Program-made: the position numbers and the translations under genes
From: DATAYF01 sp036272735
GTDB lineage: Bacteria > Chloroflexota > Ktedonobacteria > Ktedonobacterales > Ktedonobacteraceae
Assembly (NCBI GenBank): GCA_036272735.1
Contig: DATAYF010000535.1
Coordinates: 1-7,855 of the forward strand
Length of the DNA: 7,855 nt
Reading direction: 5' to 3'
Part shown: one piece after another, positions 6,093-7,855 of the stretch
How the letters are laid out: each line of letters opens with the position of its first letter
Numbering within the stretch: position 1 is the stretch's first letter
Notes under the pieces: model-generated
What the model was told of the DNA's origin: nothing
The model's input: only the letters and a program-made list of their open reading frames with translations
Databases searched by the model: none

Positions 6093-6902
6093 CGTTGCTT
6101 TAATCTCCTCTGGACTCCATTCATACGTGCTGACCGTGCAATACTCATGGAAACCCAGGCGGCGATAGATATTGAAGCCGAACGGCGAGGCGGTGAGTAC
6201 CGCAACTCTATAGCCCTTTACCCGTGCCTCACACGCTGCCATCAATGTCATCGCTCCGCCAATTCCCTGCCGACGTACCTCAGGAAGGGTGACAACGTCA
6301 TGAATCGCTGCCACGCTCCCATCATAAAATATACAGACGGTCGTCACTGGCTTGCCATCCAGCAGGCCGAGGTAAAATTGTAGGGGACTGGCGGAGCCAA
6401 GTTGCAAGCTTGCATGGTTAGTAATAATCTGGCGTACAATCTCTTCGGGCACCGGGAACAACCAGACACGAAGCCATTGTTCCAATAACTCATGATTGGT
6501 AACTGGAAGAATGGTGATATTTGGAGCTAACGGAATATCTTCGTTCAGTGCTTGTAGATCTATAGCCATGCCCGGTTCATCTTCGCTATGTGTCAGGTCG
6601 TGTGCTAGCAGGACAGCGCCGTAGTTTTTGGGGTTCGACGAAGGTCCCAGGTGCCACTGAAAACCATGATTGCGCTGCACGAAGTGATTGCGGATGCGCT
6701 CAATGGTCGTAGAGAGCACATCTTGTTGCAGGTTCGTGTGAAGAACAGTGTTGACAAGACTGGATTCTGCCCAGAGTACGCCCGACTCCTGATGAAGTTG
6801 TCCGCGTGAAGAGGTACATAAAAAGCTCTTATAGGCGATGATGCTGGCGTCTATGGCGGCTGGAATGCTTGATGGATCGATGTTTTGTAGGATGGTGCTC
6901 AT
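6084..6902 (-). CDS. GNAT N-acetyltransferase with long N-terminal region
   Basis: This 272-residue protein, starting MSTILQNIDP, has a C-terminal GNAT domain (about 128-262) with the acetyl-CoA loop RRQGIGGA (210-217) and the typical closing segment FNIYRRLGF before the last strand. The N-terminal half (1-125) has no motif I recognise and may be a degenerate second GNAT-like or substrate-binding domain. The reading frame extends 17 codons further upstream to a GTG at 6953, but that stretch is the end of an IS element, so ATG 6902 is chosen. The nearest ribosome-site-like sequence, GGGAG, is the 3' arm of the IS hairpin, 12 bases from the ATG. The native promoter appears displaced by the insertion. 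The last codons and the stop are in palindrome P2. Substrate unknown. Confidence 0.82.
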   Translation of the reverse strand: MSTILQNIDPSSIPAAIDASIIAYKSFLCTSSRGQLHQESGVLWAESSLVNTVLHTNLQQDVLSTTIERIRNHFVQRNHGFQWHLGPSSNPKNYGAVLLAHDLTHSEDEPGMAIDLQALNEDIPLAPNITILPVTNHELLEQWLRVWLFPVPEEIVRQIITNHASLQLGSASPLQFYLGLLDGKPVTTVCIFYDGSVAAIHDVVTLPEVRRQGIGGAMTLMAACEARVKGYRVAVLTASPFGFNIYRRLGFHEYCTVSTYEWSPEEIKATNG

Positions 6903-6907
6903 AAATG

Positions 6908-7855
6908 TCAGATACTCCCACTTAAAAGACGGGAGCTTGTGTCTGAACTCCACCGCAACTCAGCATAGCGGGTCAGCCGTGCTGCTTTAGCTTCTTTGTC
7001 CGACACATCAGGGGCTAATGACAACAACCCAGTCCTGATCCAGTCTTGCCGGATAAGGAGCGTTCGCATGGTGATATTCCGCGCACCAACCAGATCGGCA
7101 TGGAGTATGTAATGGCAGTTCTGACAGACAAACAGCAATCCTTGGTTCGGCCTATTCTGCTTGCAGGTATGACCGCAACGGGGACACGCCTGACTGGTGT
7201 AGTTGGCATCAGCTTTGATCGCCATACTCTCCTGCAAGAGCGCTTTGTAGGCAATCATGCTCTGCAGTTCGGCAAACGACCATTTCGCGGTGGTCGCATT
7301 GGCGCGTCGTTGCTTCTCCGATGCTTTCTTCCCTGTGCGCCGTTTGGTTCGCTCACGAATGTCCGTCAGGTTCTCCAGCCCAATGAGGCTGTGCGGATGC
7401 TGTTCGACAATCCGCTTACTCACGACATGATTGGTATCTTGCTTCAACCGTCTCTCTCGTCCACTGATCGAAACCTTGCGACGGATCGCGGAACGAGTGC
7501 CTTTGTGTTGCAGACGCTTTCTCAGTCGCGCATAATGATGGGATTTGGGGACGATGCTCTTCCCTGAATGAAACGTGCACGCTCCTTTCGTGGTGGAAGT
7601 GACCGGAAGACTAGCGCATCCCCCCATCAATCCCGACCACGTTCGTATGGGCCTCAAGGGTTGGGTCGGCTCCCTCAAGTTCAAAACTCACCAGCAGATA
7701 GAAGTGTTGGCGTAGCTGGTCATACCACAGTTTCGCCGCTCCTATGGATGCACCATGCCCGATGAGGGAAACATGGTTGTCGTATCCCGTGTAGGAAACC
7801 ACCACACGCCGCTCAAGGGTCAGCACACTCACGCGATGCTCTTTCTTGAAACTGT
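6908..7855 (-). pseudogene. tnpB: TnpB with a single-base frameshift, 5' end missing
   Basis: The upstream frame, open from the right edge, carries the N-terminal part and the RuvC-I motif VVGIDGGMR (catalytic Asp at 7628-7626), then meets TAG at 7613-7611. Homology continues in another frame as SLPVTSTTKG, with RuvC-II GLENL (Glu at 7375-7373), the zinc finger CPRCGHTC...CQNCHY and RuvC-III ADLVGARNI (Asp at 7096-7094), ending at TGA 6910-6908. Removing one base near 7613-7611 would restore a continuous protein with all three catalytic acidic residues and the zinc finger. The gene is therefore either recently inactivated or, less likely, expressed by frameshifting. TnpB is an RNA-guided nuclease and is not needed for transposition itself. 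Confidence 0.78.
6915..6935 (-). repeat. Right-end hairpin of the second IS element
   Basis: On the minus strand CTCCC and GGGAG form the outer stem, and CTT/AAG the inner stem, around a two-base loop with small internal mismatches. It corresponds in position to the hairpin at 111-131 of the other copy, although its stem sequence differs, so structure rather than sequence is preserved. The last arm also supplies a GGGAG ahead of the acetyltransferase ATG. Confidence 0.75.

Larger units (their letters stand above)
6907..7855 (-). mobile_element. IS200/IS605-family element, right end and tnpB (runs off right edge)
   Basis: Read on the minus strand, the segment is most of a tnpB gene followed by a right-end hairpin. 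Its stem is CTCCC (6919-6915 complement) with GGGAG, plus an inner 3-bp stem with a T-rich loop (6915-6935). The final GTATCTGAC matches the end of the element at the left of the window. The two copies are clearly related but differ at many positions, so they are separate insertions rather than a recent duplication. The boundary is placed at about 6907, five bases from the start codon of the adjacent acetyltransferase gene. The left end and any tnpA are outside the window. Confidence 0.8.

Noticed and set aside
6903..6953. N-terminal extension of the leftward GNAT protein (17 codons from GTG)
   Set aside because: These codons are the IS right end in another frame, with the hairpin encoded in them.
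7046..7567. 173-residue + strand ORF opposite tnpB
   Set aside because: It is antisense to the conserved RuvC and zinc-finger region and has no independent support.

Overview
The window looks like an accessory stretch of a Ktedonobacteria-like (Chloroflexota) chromosome. This is an inference from mid-range base composition, abundant IS200/IS605-type tnpB sequence, tandem GNAT acetyltransferases and a secreted DUF2690-type protein. A soil actinobacterium-like lineage is not excluded. No 16S or core marker is present, so the taxonomy is tentative.

Layout. Positions 1-139 are the 3' end of a tnpB gene and the right-end hairpin of an IS605-family element that enters from the left. Positions 140-338 contain no gene but fold into several nested and tandem stem-loops, which may be a structured RNA. 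Positions 339-701 look like a regulatory leader: a plausible promoter, a 20-codon leader ORF with a Shine-Dalgarno sequence, a strong intrinsic terminator just downstream, a competing anti-terminator pairing that begins at the first base after the leader stop codon, and a second hairpin. Positions 702-4219 hold two overlapping genes (ATGA overlap) for the two halves of a heterodimeric ABC exporter. Their sequence deviations are complementary and predict one catalytic and one degenerate ATP site. A tandem-domain GNAT acetyltransferase follows (4312-5274).

Next is a small secreted six-cysteine DUF2690-like protein (5516-6034) with a clear promoter. On each side of it lies a large, nearly perfect palindrome (5280-5333 and 6049-6092) with the same conserved arm and a different centre. 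A second GNAT gene runs leftward (6902-6084); its stop codon lies inside the second palindrome. Its start codon lies a few bases from the right end of a second, inverted IS605-family element (6907-7855), whose tnpB is broken by a single-base frameshift.

Functionally, exporter plus acetyltransferases resembles a small-molecule resistance or export locus. If the leader works as an attenuator, the exporter would be switched on by translation stress, as described for the heterodimeric exporter BmrCD of Bacillus subtilis. The transported or acetylated substrate cannot be read from the sequence. The most interesting signals are the predicted attenuator, the paired palindromes around the secreted-protein gene, and the IS end that now supplies the upstream region of the second GNAT gene.
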